Positions 1-8,325 of a DNA stretch of 27,826 nucleotides are shown here, piece by piece. A program made the translations under genes and the position numbers. The first letter of the stretch is position 1, and every line of letters starts with the position of its first letter. This DNA is from Candidatus Micrarchaeota archaeon CG_4_10_14_0_2_um_filter_60_11 (GTDB lineage: Archaea; Micrarchaeota; Micrarchaeia; Norongarragalinales; Norongarragalinaceae), in assembly GCA_002792915.1 (NCBI GenBank), contig PFPF01000036.1, positions 14,154 to 41,979 on the forward strand, in the 5' to 3' direction. A model generated the notes under the pieces. The model was not told the DNA's origin. It saw only the letters and a list, made by a program, of their open reading frames with translations, and did not search any database.

Positions 1-2
1 CG

Positions 3-1052
3 AACAAGGGGCGTTTCACGGAAGTTCTCGACTTGACGGTCGAAGGGCCCGAATGGGCTTTCGTCACTCCGCCCAAGGTTTCGCTTGCGCCCGGCGAGTC
101 CAAGCACGCTTACGTGTTCTTCTCGCCGCCGTTCAACACCCGGCCCGGCGACTACACGATAACTTTCCACGGCTCGAACGACAAGGTTGCCGTGCAGGCA
201 ACGCTCACCGCGCGCGTTTACCCCGTGGGCGGATTGGGCCAACAAATCCCGAATTACACGACCACGGACTACGTGCTCGACTTCGCCGTGCCCACGAGCG
301 CGCAATTCGAGGAGAACGCCTCCAAGCCGCTTTCCTTCACCGTGACGAACAAGGGCATCGCGCCTTTGACCGACGTGACGCTCTACTTCGAGAATGACGA
401 CCTGCGCGTGCTCAACGAGACCATCGAGCCGTTCACCCTGGAGCCGGGCGAGCAGCGCGCAGTGACCATCGAGGTCGAACCGGTGCGCTCAGCCGGCGTT
501 TACCCGACGCTGTTCCGCGCGGTTGCCCGCGAAAAGTTCGTCGAACGCGCGGAGACGATTACCGTCAAGCCGCGCTCGTGGACGCTCAAGAAGCTCTACC
601 AGGATTATTACGTTGAAGGCAACGTTTCGCGCACGGTTGCGCACCTTAACGTGACCAACACGGGTGCGTTCCAAATCGAGCTCTCGCCTTCCCTGTTCGG
701 CACTTCCGAGAACTACTCGTTCGACCCGAGCCCCGTGCGCCTGCAACCCGGCGAGTCCCGCGACGTGAAGCTGTACACCAACGCGCCGACCGAATCCAAC
801 GCTACCGTTGCGCTGGTGACCAAGGGCGGCGACTACACGTATTACGACGCAGTCACGCTCCAGCCCGAACCGTTGGGAGCCACGGGCTTGTTCGCCAGTG
901 CGGCCACTTTCGGCGCGCTGCTGCTCGCAATCCTGATTGCCGCGGGCGTGCTGTTCTACGTGACGCGCAAGCCGCGCGAAACAGAGGCGGCCGAATCCGC
1001 TAAGAAGCGCGGGGCCAAGGTTAAAAAACGCGGGCGCAATAAGCGGAGGTAG
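3..1052 (+). CDS. Membrane-anchored surface protein with NEW3/Ig-like repeats (5' partial)
   Basis: The frame is open to the left window edge, so the N-terminus lies outside. What remains is a series of beta-rich segments with phrases such as LAPGES, LEPGEQ and LQPGES, each followed by alternating hydrophobic residues. This is the look of NEW3/CARDB-type Ig-like domains found in archaeal surface proteins (COG1470-like). A single hydrophobic helix (GALLLAILIAAGVLFYV) near the C-terminus is followed by a strongly Lys/Arg-rich tail, giving a topology with the repeats outside and a short basic tail inside. It is probably a structural or adhesive envelope protein. No catalytic motif is visible. 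The internal TTG at 33 is not the real start, because the upstream codons continue the same style of domain. Confidence 0.75.
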   Translation, partial: NKGRFTEVLDLTVEGPEWAFVTPPKVSLAPGESKHAYVFFSPPFNTRPGDYTITFHGSNDKVAVQATLTARVYPVGGLGQQIPNYTTTDYVLDFAVPTSAQFEENASKPLSFTVTNKGIAPLTDVTLYFENDDLRVLNETIEPFTLEPGEQRAVTIEVEPVRSAGVYPTLFRAVAREKFVERAETITVKPRSWTLKKLYQDYYVEGNVSRTVAHLNVTNTGAFQIELSPSLFGTSENYSFDPSPVRLQPGESRDVKLYTNAPTESNATVALVTKGGDYTYYDAVTLQPEPLGATGLFASAATFGALLLAILIAAGVLFYVTRKPRETEAAESAKKRGAKVKKRGRNKRR

Positions 1053-1061
1053 CAGACGACC

Positions 1062-1145
1062 ATGAAGAACGGCAAGACCAAGGCAAAATCCGGGCTTTTC
1101 GCTTCCTACACCCACAACCTGTTCGAGTTCCTCCGCAACCTTTGA
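1062..1145 (+). CDS. Possible 27-residue basic peptide
   Basis: A short ATG frame begins 9 nt after the stop of the surface protein. A GGAGGT sequence at 1044-1049 lies 12 nt upstream and fits the CCUCC at the 16S 3' end. The peptide starts MKNGKTKAKSG, then becomes aromatic and hydrophobic (LFASYTHNLFEFLRNL), so it resembles a small amphipathic or membrane-associated peptide. It would be co-transcribed with the gene before it and ends just before a T-run. No homologue is recognised, and the length alone cannot prove coding. Confidence 0.35.
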   Translation: MKNGKTKAKSGLFASYTHNLFEFLRNL

Positions 1146-1157
1146 TTTCAAACAACC

Positions 1158-1166
1158 TTTTTTTAA
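1158..1166 (+). promoter_or_regulatory. T-run: terminator of the upstream unit and TATA-like box of the KaiC-like gene
   Basis: A run of seven T followed by AACC lies just after the small ORF. It could end upstream transcription as an archaeal oligo-T terminator. It is also centred about 26 nt before the ATG of the next gene, the TATA spacing expected for a leaderless archaeal mRNA. Confidence 0.45.
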
Positions 1167-1187
1167 CCCCAAGCCGTAAGCCTACTC

Positions 1188-1889
1188 ATGAACCGAGTCC
1201 CTTCGGGCATCCCGGGCTTGGACGACTTGATTGAAGGCGGTTTTCCCGAGTCATCCAGCGTGCTGTTGAGCGGCGGCGCGGGCACCGGCAAGAGCATTTT
1301 TTGCATGCAGTACCTTTATTACGGGGCGAAAACGCTCAACGAGCCCGGCGTGTACATAACGCTGGAAGAGGGCCCGCACAACCTTTGGTGGAACACCCAG
1401 CGCTTCAAGTGGGACCTGCTGCCGCTCGAACAGAAGAACCTGCTGCGCATCTACAAGTTCGAGCCGGCGAAGGACAACCGCGACGACTTGGAGGAGCAGA
1501 CCGCGCGCATAATCGAGAAGGCGAAGAGCATCAACGCCAAGCGCCTCGTAATAGACTCGATAACCGCGTTCTCGTTCTGGATGAACGACCCCGCAAAACT
1601 GCGCTATTCGGTCTATCTGCTGATAGAAGAGCTGCGAAAGCTCAAGTGCACGAGCATCCTGACCTGCGAGACGGACGGCGGAAAAAATTCCGTGAGCCGC
1701 TTCGGAGTGGAAGAATTCTTGAGCGACGGCGTGATACAGCTGCACTTCGTGCCCCCGCACCGCTCGATAATCGTGCGCAAAATGCGCGGCACGAACCACG
1801 ACAAGCGCGTGCACCCCTGGGAAATAACCGAGCAGGGCGTCAGCGTGAACGCGCAGGAGGAAATCCTCTGGGAATCGCTTAAGGATTAG
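1188..1889 (+). CDS. KaiC-like RecA-superfamily ATPase
   Basis: A 233-aa single-domain protein of the archaeal KaiC/RadA-like ATPase family (COG0467). It opens with the family signature SGIPGLDDLIEGGFP. The Walker A motif GGAGTGKS is at residues 29-36 and a Walker B-like strand RLVIDSIT follows in the middle. Near the C-terminus is the family element RKMRGTNHDKRVHPWEI. True circadian KaiC has two such domains; this one-domain form is common in archaea, where it is linked to signalling or regulation of surface structures, but the specific role is unknown. A TATA-like box about 26 nt upstream suggests a leaderless, independently transcribed gene. The C-terminus overlaps the convergent WYL-like gene by 11 nt. 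Confidence 0.9.
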   Translation: MNRVPSGIPGLDDLIEGGFPESSSVLLSGGAGTGKSIFCMQYLYYGAKTLNEPGVYITLEEGPHNLWWNTQRFKWDLLPLEQKNLLRIYKFEPAKDNRDDLEEQTARIIEKAKSINAKRLVIDSITAFSFWMNDPAKLRYSVYLLIEELRKLKCTSILTCETDGGKNSVSRFGVEEFLSDGVIQLHFVPPHRSIIVRKMRGTNHDKRVHPWEITEQGVSVNAQEEILWESLKD

Positions 1890-2133
1890 AGGATTTAGTG
1901 AACCGCACCACGCGGTCCAGCCGAAAAGTGCGTTCTTCCCCGCGCAATCCGCATTCTCCCGTAAAATAAGTCTTGCCATTTTCTTTCCAAACACGCACCA
2001 CCTTGACGCCGCGTTCGGTGACCTCGCGGTTGTTCGGGGAGTAATAAACGAACGATATTTTGCGGCCCAAAAATGCCGCGCGCCTCACCCTGCCTTCCGC
2101 GCCACTTGCAAAAATTCCGAACAAGTCAAGCAT
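1879..2133 (-). CDS. Small WYL-like domain protein
   Basis: An 84-aa protein, starting MLDLFGIF. The body (GRKISFVYYSPN, then TERGVKVVRVW, then YFTGECGLRGEERTFRLDRVVRF) follows the pattern of a WYL domain core: a strand with Tyr, a conserved Arg/Glu strand, then a Cys-x-Leu-Arg and a final FRLDR motif. WYL domains are ligand-sensing modules, often in transcription regulators. This copy has no DNA-binding domain attached. Its ATG overlaps the last codons of the coiled-coil gene by 8 nt, so translation is probably coupled. A longer in-frame start at 2208 would add an Arg-rich stretch inside the other gene and is unlikely. Confidence 0.65.
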   Translation of the reverse strand: MLDLFGIFASGAEGRVRRAAFLGRKISFVYYSPNNREVTERGVKVVRVWKENGKTYFTGECGLRGEERTFRLDRVVRFTKSSNP

Positions 2134-3169
2134 CCGCGAGTTGCACTCCCAGCGCAGCCGACGCGCGCCCCTTGAGTTCGAAGCGTTTCTCGTGCAGCGC
2201 CTTCGCAATTCCTTCCGCCCTGTCCGCGGCGGCGTTCGCCTCTTTCACCGCCTTTTCCTCGAGCCTCCGCAACTCCCCGATTTCGTTTTCCAGCGCGCCT
2301 AAGGGCAAGGCATCCCGTTCGCGTTCTGCCGCCTGCCGCGTCAATTCAGCGTAGCTGCCCTTGATTTCAATCAGGCGGTTCAAGTCCACCGCCGCGATGG
2401 TGGACTCCTCGCCGGGCATTGTGCGAAGCGAGTTGAGCAGGACTTTAAGCGTTTCCTCCCCCCCGTCCTTGAGGAACGCTTCCACCGGGTCAACTGCGAA
2501 CTCTTGCGCCAATTGCGCAATTGACTTGTCGGGCGAGAAGCGCGCCAGTTTTGCAAGCGAACGCTCAAGCGGAGCGAAGTCCGCGAAAAGCTTTTCCTTT
2601 TCCAGCCCCGCCACGCGCCTTGCCTCGTTGGCCTCCGCCTTCGCCTTCAACAGCCCGATGCTCGCCTCGCGCTTGGCCTTCAAGCCGCGGCAGTCGCGAG
2701 CCGCCGCCTCCGCCGCGGTTTTTTTCTCAACCGCCTCGCCGCGTTTCCTTTCCGCGTCTTTTTCCAATTCGCGGCATTCGCGCAGGCAGAAAACAACGCC
2801 GTCAATCTCGCCCAGGCGCGTCTGCGCGTCCACCACCCGGTCGGACAGGCGGTCCGCGACCGCGCGCAGGCGAATCACCGCGCCCGCCGCCTCGGGGCCC
2901 GCCAGCCGAGCTTCCTCGGCCGCGGCCTTCAGGTCGGCGGCGAATTGCGCGTGGCTGTTCAACCCGCCTTCGGGCGCCTTGAGCGAGTCGAGCGCGCCGT
3001 TGCCCACTATCGATTTTACGAGCGCCGCCTCCTTCAGGGCTTCGCTCTCGATTTTCTCGGCTTCGGTTATCGCTTCATGCGCCGCCTTCTCTCGCGCCCC
3101 AGCTGCAACGCGTTCAAGGTCGCCTTCCAGCGCGCCCTGCTTCTTGAACAGGAAGTCGAGGAAGCCCAT
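2126..3169 (-). CDS. Long coiled-coil protein of unknown function
   Basis: A 347-aa, highly charged Ala/Glu/Lys/Arg-rich protein with long heptad-like stretches (roughly residues 15-65, 75-215 and 255-340) and no signal peptide or membrane segment. It starts MGFLDFLFKK, a short hydrophobic/basic N-terminus that could be an amphipathic membrane anchor. A short less-coiled segment around residue 220-255 includes a helical part ending in VEAFLKDGG. No family is recognised. It forms a two-gene unit with the WYL-like gene through an 8-nt overlap. A TATA-like AT stretch lies about 25-30 nt upstream. It is probably a cytoplasmic scaffold or cytoskeletal-type protein, but this is only a guess from composition. 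Confidence 0.75.
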   Translation of the reverse strand: MGFLDFLFKKQGALEGDLERVAAGAREKAAHEAITEAEKIESEALKEAALVKSIVGNGALDSLKAPEGGLNSHAQFAADLKAAAEEARLAGPEAAGAVIRLRAVADRLSDRVVDAQTRLGEIDGVVFCLRECRELEKDAERKRGEAVEKKTAAEAAARDCRGLKAKREASIGLLKAKAEANEARRVAGLEKEKLFADFAPLERSLAKLARFSPDKSIAQLAQEFAVDPVEAFLKDGGEETLKVLLNSLRTMPGEESTIAAVDLNRLIEIKGSYAELTRQAAERERDALPLGALENEIGELRRLEEKAVKEANAAADRAEGIAKALHEKRFELKGRASAALGVQLADA

Positions 3170-3207
3170 ATGGGTTGTTTTAGGCGCTTTCGAGTTTTTA
3201 ATTGCCC

Positions 3208-3975
3208 CTACTCCCGCTTGAATCCGTAGTAGATTACCGCGGCGAGGCCGGCCAGGAGCGCGGCGCCGGCTACGGCGAGCATGAGCGGGTCGTCCGCCTG
3301 CGGAGCCGCACTCGGTGCGGGCCCTTCGTTCGGCTCCAGAGTGGGCTCGGCGGACGCTTCAGCCGACGGCTCTTCCGTCGGTTCGATGGAAGGTTCGGCA
3401 GACGGCTCGATTGTCGGCTCGGGCGAGGGGCTGGGCTCGATTGACGGCTCTTCGCTCGGCTCCGCGGACGGCTCGGGCGACGGGCTTGGGGAGGGCAGGC
3501 CGGTTTCCGGCAGCGCAATGAACTCGTTGCACGCGCTTGTCGCCGTTGCGAGCACGCTGCTCATGTTGTCGTAATACAGGATTTCGCCCTGCCCGTTGAA
3601 CTCGTACTGGTACGAGCCCTTCGCGCAAACGAACTCGAAGTAGTACTTGCCGCGCGACGTTCCGGGCGGGCCCTCGAACTCGTACGTGGTGTCGATGCCG
3701 TTGGCAGTGTGCACCTTCGAGTACCCGCCGATGTAGTCGCCAGGGTAGCGCAAGTCGAACAAGTAGCGCTCTATGTTGTTCTGCGTTGCGGCTTCGGCGT
3801 GGAAGCGCGGCTTGTAAGGCGACCAATCCGAAACCTTCGCGAACGTGACGTTGGCGCCCAAGTTCGCCGTGAATGCCGCCGAGAGCATGCCCGCCAAGGC
3901 CTCCTGCTCGGAGTAGGAATCCGCCGCGGCAAACGGCGCCGCGAACAGCAACGCGAACAGCAGGACGCTTTTCAT
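3208..3975 (-). CDS. Secreted protein with Ser/Pro/Glu linker and C-terminal membrane anchor
   Basis: 255 aa. Residues 1-18 form a Sec signal peptide ([18 protein letters not shown]). A globular extracytoplasmic domain follows (about 20-150), with many Tyr and two Cys (C117 in FVCAKG and C148 in SACNEF) that may form a disulfide. Residues about 158-225 are a repetitive Pro/Ser/Glu linker of PSPEPS and EPSIEP units. A single transmembrane helix ([21 protein letters not shown]) and a short basic tail end the protein. The globular domain is not recognised. It is the last gene of a three-gene operon with the same overall plan; one base separates its ATG from the preceding TGA. Confidence 0.8.
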   Translation of the reverse strand: MKSVLLFALLFAAPFAAADSYSEQEALAGMLSAAFTANLGANVTFAKVSDWSPYKPRFHAEAATQNNIERYLFDLRYPGDYIGGYSKVHTANGIDTTYEFEGPPGTSRGKYYFEFVCAKGSYQYEFNGQGEILYYDNMSSVLATATSACNEFIALPETGLPSPSPSPEPSAEPSEEPSIEPSPSPEPTIEPSAEPSIEPTEEPSAEASAEPTLEPNEGPAPSAAPQADDPLMLAVAGAALLAGLAAVIYYGFKRE

Positions 3976-3976
3976 T

Positions 3977-4546
3977 TCAACCTTTTTTCCTGCGCGGCCT
4001 TCCCTTGCTGCCGCCGTTGCCTTCGCGCTTCTTTCCTTTTCCGGTTTGGTGCGAGGCGAACCACGCCACCGTGATCAGCAGGGCAGCGCCCGCGACAACG
4101 AGGTAGACCTGGTTCAAGTCAATCGGTATCCCTTCGTCGACCATGGCGATGGTGGGCGACGCCGTGCGAATTATCGCGGGCTGCTCGTAAGTCGGCTGCG
4201 GAGAAGGCAGCGGTGAAGGCGAGGCGTAAGCCGTGGGCTGCTCAGTTGTCGGCTGTGCGCCGGCCCAAACGCAGGCGCCGCCAACGCAACCGTTGTCGCA
4301 CGCGTGCACCGCGGGCTGGCACACCGTGCCCGCGCAAATGTACTTTTTCACCGCGGGCAGGCCGTTCATCGTGGTCGTGCACGCGTCGCTGTAAACCGTG
4401 CCCACCGACGAGGTGCAGGTGCCCGCCGTGTAAAGGTCGCCGGCGTTGGGTGCATTGCACCCGAGCGAACCCCCGTAATCCGCGGCAACGAAACCTGCCG
4501 AAATCAGAACCAGCGCGAACGCGAGAACCAGGATTTTTCCGCCCAT
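3977..4546 (-). CDS. Secreted Cys-rich protein with C-terminal membrane anchor
   Basis: 189 aa. A Sec signal peptide (residues 1-22) precedes a compact Cys-rich domain of about 70 residues with eight Cys, ending in the pattern [11 protein letters not shown] Pro/Ser/Thr/Gln linker (about 95-135), a transmembrane helix ([17 protein letters not shown]) and a basic Lys/Gly/Arg tail follow. The Cys pattern, with an aromatic-rich Y.C....C stretch before the final GC..GAC, is shared with the upstream gene product, so the two are probably paralogous disulfide-stabilised surface domains. The function is unknown. It is the middle gene of the operon; the spacing to the upstream gene is 4 nt. Confidence 0.78.
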   Translation of the reverse strand: MGGKILVLAFALVLISAGFVAADYGGSLGCNAPNAGDLYTAGTCTSSVGTVYSDACTTTMNGLPAVKKYICAGTVCQPAVHACDNGCVGGACVWAGAQPTTEQPTAYASPSPLPSPQPTYEQPAIIRTASPTIAMVDEGIPIDLNQVYLVVAGAALLITVAWFASHQTGKGKKREGNGGSKGRPRRKKG

Positions 4547-4550
4547 CGTT

Positions 4551-5084
4551 TCAACCCCTCCTTTTCCTCTTCGCTTTCTTCGGTGCGAACGCCTCGGAGA
4601 TTGCGTGCGTCTGCCTGTCTAACGCGCGCTTTTCAGAGTAGCGGTAACCCAGCACGAACAGCACTGCCAGCGCGGCCGCGGCAAGCCAGAACGGCAGGGT
4701 CTGCACGGGTTCGATCCGCTCCTGCTGCGGCGTGTAGCCCTCCTCGATCAAAACCGGTTGCGCCGTCGGCGTTGGCGACGGAGTAGGCGAAGGCTTCGGC
4801 AGCGCGACCAGCGTGTCAAGCTTTATGCCGCACGCGCCGTCATTGCACGAGCTCCCCTGTATCACCCACGGGCAAGTCTGCTGGACCGCCTTGCATTCCC
4901 CAATCGTGGTTCCCGAACAATAATACTCGACGAGCATTTGCGAGTCGAGGCAGTAGTCCGTGCGGTTCTTGAACGGGTCCTGGCAGAACCCCTTGGTTCC
5001 GTAAACCCTTCCGCCGTCCGAATCGCTGCACGCGGCGAACGCCAGCGAAGCCAGCAAGACCAAACCCAGAACAAGCCGTTTCAT
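4551..5084 (-). CDS. Secreted Cys-rich protein, possible lipoprotein, with C-terminal membrane anchor
   Basis: The start chosen (MKRLVLGLVLLASLAFAAC) gives a classic signal peptide and sits about 30 nt after a TTTTTTAAAC box. An ATG four codons upstream (5096) is the alternative. The signal peptide ends in A-A-C, so the Cys could be lipid-modified. The mature Cys-rich domain contains GGRVYGTKGFC, YCLD, EYYCSG, TCPW and SCNDGACG, a pattern like that of the next gene's product. A Pro/Thr/Ser linker, a transmembrane helix (FWLAAAALAVLFVLGYRY) and a basic tail complete it. It is the first gene of the secreted operon. Confidence 0.78.
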   Translation of the reverse strand: MKRLVLGLVLLASLAFAACSDSDGGRVYGTKGFCQDPFKNRTDYCLDSQMLVEYYCSGTTIGECKAVQQTCPWVIQGSSCNDGACGIKLDTLVALPKPSPTPSPTPTAQPVLIEEGYTPQQERIEPVQTLPFWLAAAALAVLFVLGYRYSEKRALDRQTHAISEAFAPKKAKRKRRG

Positions 5085-5238
5085 GACGCCAACCATTACC
5101 CCCGTTCCGTTTAAAAAACCGCCGCACGCATCAATAGCTTTCGGGGTTCGCGCCCGCTTTCAGGATGCTGCACGTCCCGCGCCGATTATCGCGATGGAAG
5201 GCATGAAAACCATAAAACCCCCTCCGCTTTAACCGCTC

Positions 5239-5898
5239 GTGAAGGCGGTACTCTTCGACTTGGACAACACGCTGGTCGATTTTCACGCGCTAAAGGACGA
5301 CTGCGTGCGGGCGATGGCGGGCGCGCTGCACGACGCGGGAATCAAGCGTGACCCCAAGAGCATCGCCGAAAAACTCTGGCAGATTTACGACGAGTACGGC
5401 TGGGAGGACCAGACGATTCTCCAGAAGTACTTCGAGAACGAGTTCGGCGCCGTGGACTGGCGCGCGTTCGCCCACGCGGTGGTCGCCTACCGCAAAATCA
5501 AGTCGGCGCGCCTCAGGCCCTACGCCGGAGTCAAGAGGACACTCCTTAAACTCCGCGAGCGGGGCATGCGCCTGGGCGTGGTGTCGGACGCGCCGCGCCT
5601 GCAGGCGTGGATTCGCCTCGTCGAATTGGGTTTGGACGAATATTTTGACCTGGTGGTTTCGTTCGACGACACGGGCGAAAAGAAGCCGTCCGTGAAGCCG
5701 TTCGAGCGCGCGCTGGCGCTCCTGAAAATGCCCGCTTGCGAAGTGCTCTTCGTGGGCGATTCCGCGAGCAAGGACATCGGGGGCGCGCGAAAGGCGGGCA
5801 TGAAAACCTGTTTGGCGCTTTACGGGAGCGGCGATTCCGGCGCGGCAAAGGCGGACTGCCAGGCAGAGTCGTTTGAGGATTTGCTGTCCTTGGCATGA
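5239..5898 (+). CDS. HAD-superfamily hydrolase (phosphatase-like)
   Basis: 219 aa with the four HAD motifs: motif I DLDNTL (nucleophile D7 and D9), motif II S116 in VVSDAP, motif III Lys (K149/K153 in KKPSVKP), and motif IV GDSASKDI (D174 and D179). A helical cap lies between motifs I and II, as in the subfamily I beta-phosphoglucomutase/phosphoglycolate phosphatase group. The enzyme is expected to be a Mg2+-dependent phosphatase acting on a small metabolite; the substrate cannot be told. The start is GTG. An AT box (CATAAAACC) about 27 nt upstream supports a leaderless GTG start. It diverges from the secreted operon. Confidence 0.9.
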   Translation: MKAVLFDLDNTLVDFHALKDDCVRAMAGALHDAGIKRDPKSIAEKLWQIYDEYGWEDQTILQKYFENEFGAVDWRAFAHAVVAYRKIKSARLRPYAGVKRTLLKLRERGMRLGVVSDAPRLQAWIRLVELGLDEYFDLVVSFDDTGEKKPSVKPFERALALLKMPACEVLFVGDSASKDIGGARKAGMKTCLALYGSGDSGAAKADCQAESFEDLLSLA

Positions 5899-5937
5899 TT
5901 CGGCAGCGTTTTATTTTAAGCCCCGCAAAAAGCCCTA

Positions 5938-6937
5938 ATGCCCAAACGCGAAGCGCTTGAACCGCTGTTCATCCACATTCCCTCGGTGCGCCCCCTAATC
6001 TCCGAGAGCCTGTCCAAGTGGTTCGTGCACGCCGTCGAGGCAAGCGGGCGGAGAAAACGCCGGTGCAGTCGCGCGCCGCCTCTCTTCGCTGGCGCAGGAC
6101 CTTAAGCTTTCAACCGAAAACCGGCGCCTCCTTTCCCGCATCGCCGAGCGCCTCAAGGCGCGCAACCTATTCGGCGAGGCTTCAGGCCGCGAAATCCATT
6201 TCGTCGTCGCGGACAACTCGGCTTACTATCAGGGAAAGCCCGTGCAGGAAACGCACACGCCCCGCGCCTTGGAGCTCGCGCGCGCCCTGAACGCCGTCGG
6301 AAACCCTTACGGGGTTTTCATCCACTACCTCACGCCCGACGAGTTCGGCGAGCTGAAGCCGCGTGCGCTGCCCGAAGCGAACGACCACCCGCTGTTCCAC
6401 CTTGACGAGGCGGGAAACGTGAAAGTGGGTCCCGGCGCAGCGTCCAACATCGCCTTATCCTACATCAAGGCCCTGCGCGGCAAAGGGACCGCTTTCGTGC
6501 TGCGTATGAACGACGATTTCTTCCCGTCAATGGGCCCGTTTGCCTGGCGCGGCGAGAAAAAAACGCACCGCAACTTTTTCTCGGACTTTTTCGCCGGCAG
6601 GCAAGGCGCGCTGTCGCGAGTTTCCTACCGCGGTTACTTTGATTCCACGGGCGAGCGCGGAAACCAGGCGCGCGTCTCCGACTTTACGGCGTTGCATACG
6701 GACTTGGATTACCTGCGTTACTACGCCACGCACTCGAACGAGGATATTGGCTATGCCCCCGGCAAGTCGATTTCAGTGCCTGACTACCTGATTCACGCGG
6801 GACGCAAGAGCACCTGGGTGCATTTGGACGAGCGCAACGTGTTCGGCAAATACCCCGGCAACGGCATCGTGAGCGCGGCGCCCGAAAGTTTCGTGCAAGC
6901 CGTGCTCAAGCGTTCGGGAATCAAAACCGTCCGTTAA
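5938..6937 (+). pseudogene. Unknown gene interrupted by a +1 frameshift
   Basis: The ATG at 5938 follows a TTTATTTTAAG box and encodes MPKREALEPLFIHIPSV onward. This frame runs into TAA at 6103. The long downstream frame (to 6937) is open only from 5999 and has no start codon before GTG 6242, yet its coding-like sequence clearly begins earlier (AGAVARRLSSLAQDLK). Joining the frames near 6045-6058, by removing one base in the G/C-rich run, gives a continuous 332-aa protein. The downstream part has phrases such as IHFVVADNSAYYQ and DDFFPSMGPFAW and looks like a soluble globular protein; no family is recognised. This is a genuine frameshift mutation, a sequencing or assembly error, or less likely programmed frameshifting. 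Confidence 0.7.
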
Positions 6938-6983
6938 AACCGTTGCCTGCGTGCCCTTTAAACCCGCGCGCCCGCATAATCCC

Positions 6984-7397
6984 GTGATTGAACGCAGACA
7001 GCGCATAACCGGCTTAACGCACAAGAACGAGGAGGCAAGACTCGATTTCACGCCCTCGCGCGACGGCTTCTTCGTGACCGCCAGCAGCGGCTCGCAGCGT
7101 TTCGTGCACGTGAGCGACGGCAAGCACCTGAAGACAGGCTTGAACACGGGTTCCGCCGCGCCCGAATACCGCGGCAAGGGCATGGAGTCCGCGGTCGTCG
7201 CGCACCTACTGGAACTGGCCGCGGAGCACGGCGGCTCGCTGGAAATCCAGCGCATACCCGACCAGCGCTGGCTCAGCCACCTAGTTGAAAAAATGGGCGG
7301 CGTGCGAATCAATAGCAATGTGCGTTGGGCTTCCGAACATTTGGGTCCCGACGCGCCCTGGCACGCGTTCCTCCTCAGGCACGCCAAGCGCGAGTGA
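6984..7397 (+). CDS. GNAT-like N-acetyltransferase-related protein
   Basis: 137 aa from a GTG at 6984, chosen because a TTTAAA box lies about 27 nt upstream, matching other genes here; GTG 6951 would add 11 residues. The strand HLKTGLNTGSAAP followed by EYRGKGMES (residues 61-69) and a long helix resembles GNAT motif A, with the R-G-K-G acetyl-CoA pyrophosphate loop. The N-terminal half is beta-rich. The substrate is unknown and the similarity is weak apart from motif A. It lies downstream of the frameshifted gene with a small gap but appears to have its own promoter. Confidence 0.55.
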   Translation: MIERRQRITGLTHKNEEARLDFTPSRDGFFVTASSGSQRFVHVSDGKHLKTGLNTGSAAPEYRGKGMESAVVAHLLELAAEHGGSLEIQRIPDQRWLSHLVEKMGGVRINSNVRWASEHLGPDAPWHAFLLRHAKRE

Positions 7398-7494
7398 CCC
7401 GCGGGCTGACCAAGGTTTTTTCTTTTTTCATCAGTGCGGGCCCCTTCGGGCTCGCGCTGGCCAGTTTTGTTTTTCCTTGCTTTTCGCAAAGCGT
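7398..7494. terminator. Convergent intergenic T-rich terminators with a GC hairpin
   Basis: Between the stops of two convergent genes are T-rich tracts (about 7414-7428 and 7463-7490) and a GC-rich stem-loop around GGGCCCCTTCGGGCTC. Plus-strand transcripts would end in these T-runs. No gene is seen. Confidence 0.5.
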
Positions 7495-8268
7495 TTAGCC
7501 CATCGCAGAGGCGGCTTTTAAGTCGCTTTTCTTCGGGTAAAGGACGCCGACTATCATGAACGTGTTGAAGCGATAGTGCGTGCCGACGATGAAATACGCG
7601 CCATCCTTGCGAGCGACGTCGAGCATCTTTTCCTTGACTTTCTCGAAAACCTCTTTTTCATCCCTGTACTTGCCTAGCTTGCGGTAGTCTTCGCAGTGGC
7701 GGTACAATTCGCCCACTTCCCAGTCTTCGCACAGCAGTTTGTGCTTACAATCTGGCGTGTCCTCAAAAACGTAACTATATTTGTACTTTGGTGGGTCTAT
7801 GACTATTGCTTTGCCGCCGAGCAATGTTTTTTGCCTCTTTTTTGATAAAACCTTCTCGTAATTCGGGTTATCCTCTTGTACGAAGTCGATAATGCTGTGC
7901 GGTTTTACGACGCCAAGCGACTGGCTAGTGTGCCCTGCTGCCTTCAATTCTTCCATCGTTTTTAACTTAGGTTCAAGCAACGCGACTAGTTCTTTATAGG
8001 CGGCTTCGCTGCCCTCTCGAATTGTTTCTGGAACGATTTTTCGGCTTTCTGGACGGTGATCCGATTGGGTTTCCGATTCTAATTCATATTCTATCCAATG
8101 CTTCTTCCCGAAGCGTGTTATCTTTCCTCTTGCGAATGCTTCCCAAGGAATCGGGTAACTGCGGCGCCACTCGCCCTTATCCGTCAAGCCGGCGACGCAA
8201 ACAAGCGTTGCATACTTTTTGCTGACTTCGGGGTATGCTTTCGCCAAGACGAGCAACCGTTCCTTCAT
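7495..8268 (-). CDS. Conserved DUF488-associated protein
   Basis: 257 aa, soluble, with no signal or membrane segment. The start MKERLLVLAKAYPEVSKKY, then VCVAGLTDKGEWRRSYPIPW and later WIEYELE, is the pattern of a conserved but poorly characterised family that I recall occurring beside DUF488 genes in bacteria and archaea. The middle has DPPKYKYSYVFED and CKHKLLCEDWEVGELYRHC, with Cys/His residues that might bind metal. The last part (GAYFIVGTHYRFNTFMIVGV) looks like two adjacent beta-strands. It lies 57 nt downstream of DUF488 on the same strand, so the two are probably one unit. The stretch around 7700-8100 is more AT-rich than its neighbours, which hints at transfer. The biochemical role is unknown. 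Confidence 0.7.
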   Translation of the reverse strand: MKERLLVLAKAYPEVSKKYATLVCVAGLTDKGEWRRSYPIPWEAFARGKITRFGKKHWIEYELESETQSDHRPESRKIVPETIREGSEAAYKELVALLEPKLKTMEELKAAGHTSQSLGVVKPHSIIDFVQEDNPNYEKVLSKKRQKTLLGGKAIVIDPPKYKYSYVFEDTPDCKHKLLCEDWEVGELYRHCEDYRKLGKYRDEKEVFEKVKEKMLDVARKDGAYFIVGTHYRFNTFMIVGVLYPKKSDLKAASAMG

Positions 8269-8325
8269 GAAAGACGCTCTGCTGAGCGGCTTAAAACTGT
8301 TGATAGACCTCGCTTCCAGTGACTG

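Noticed and set aside
489..1172. Long open frame on the minus strand opposite the surface protein
   Set aside because: It lies antisense to a clear membrane-protein frame, has shadow-type Arg/Gly/Leu composition and no recognisable domain.
2361..3221. 286-aa plus-strand frame opposite the coiled-coil gene
   Set aside because: Its Ser/Ala/Arg-rich composition is the complement of an Ala/Glu/Lys-rich coiled coil; the minus frame has the domain-like content and a coupled neighbour.
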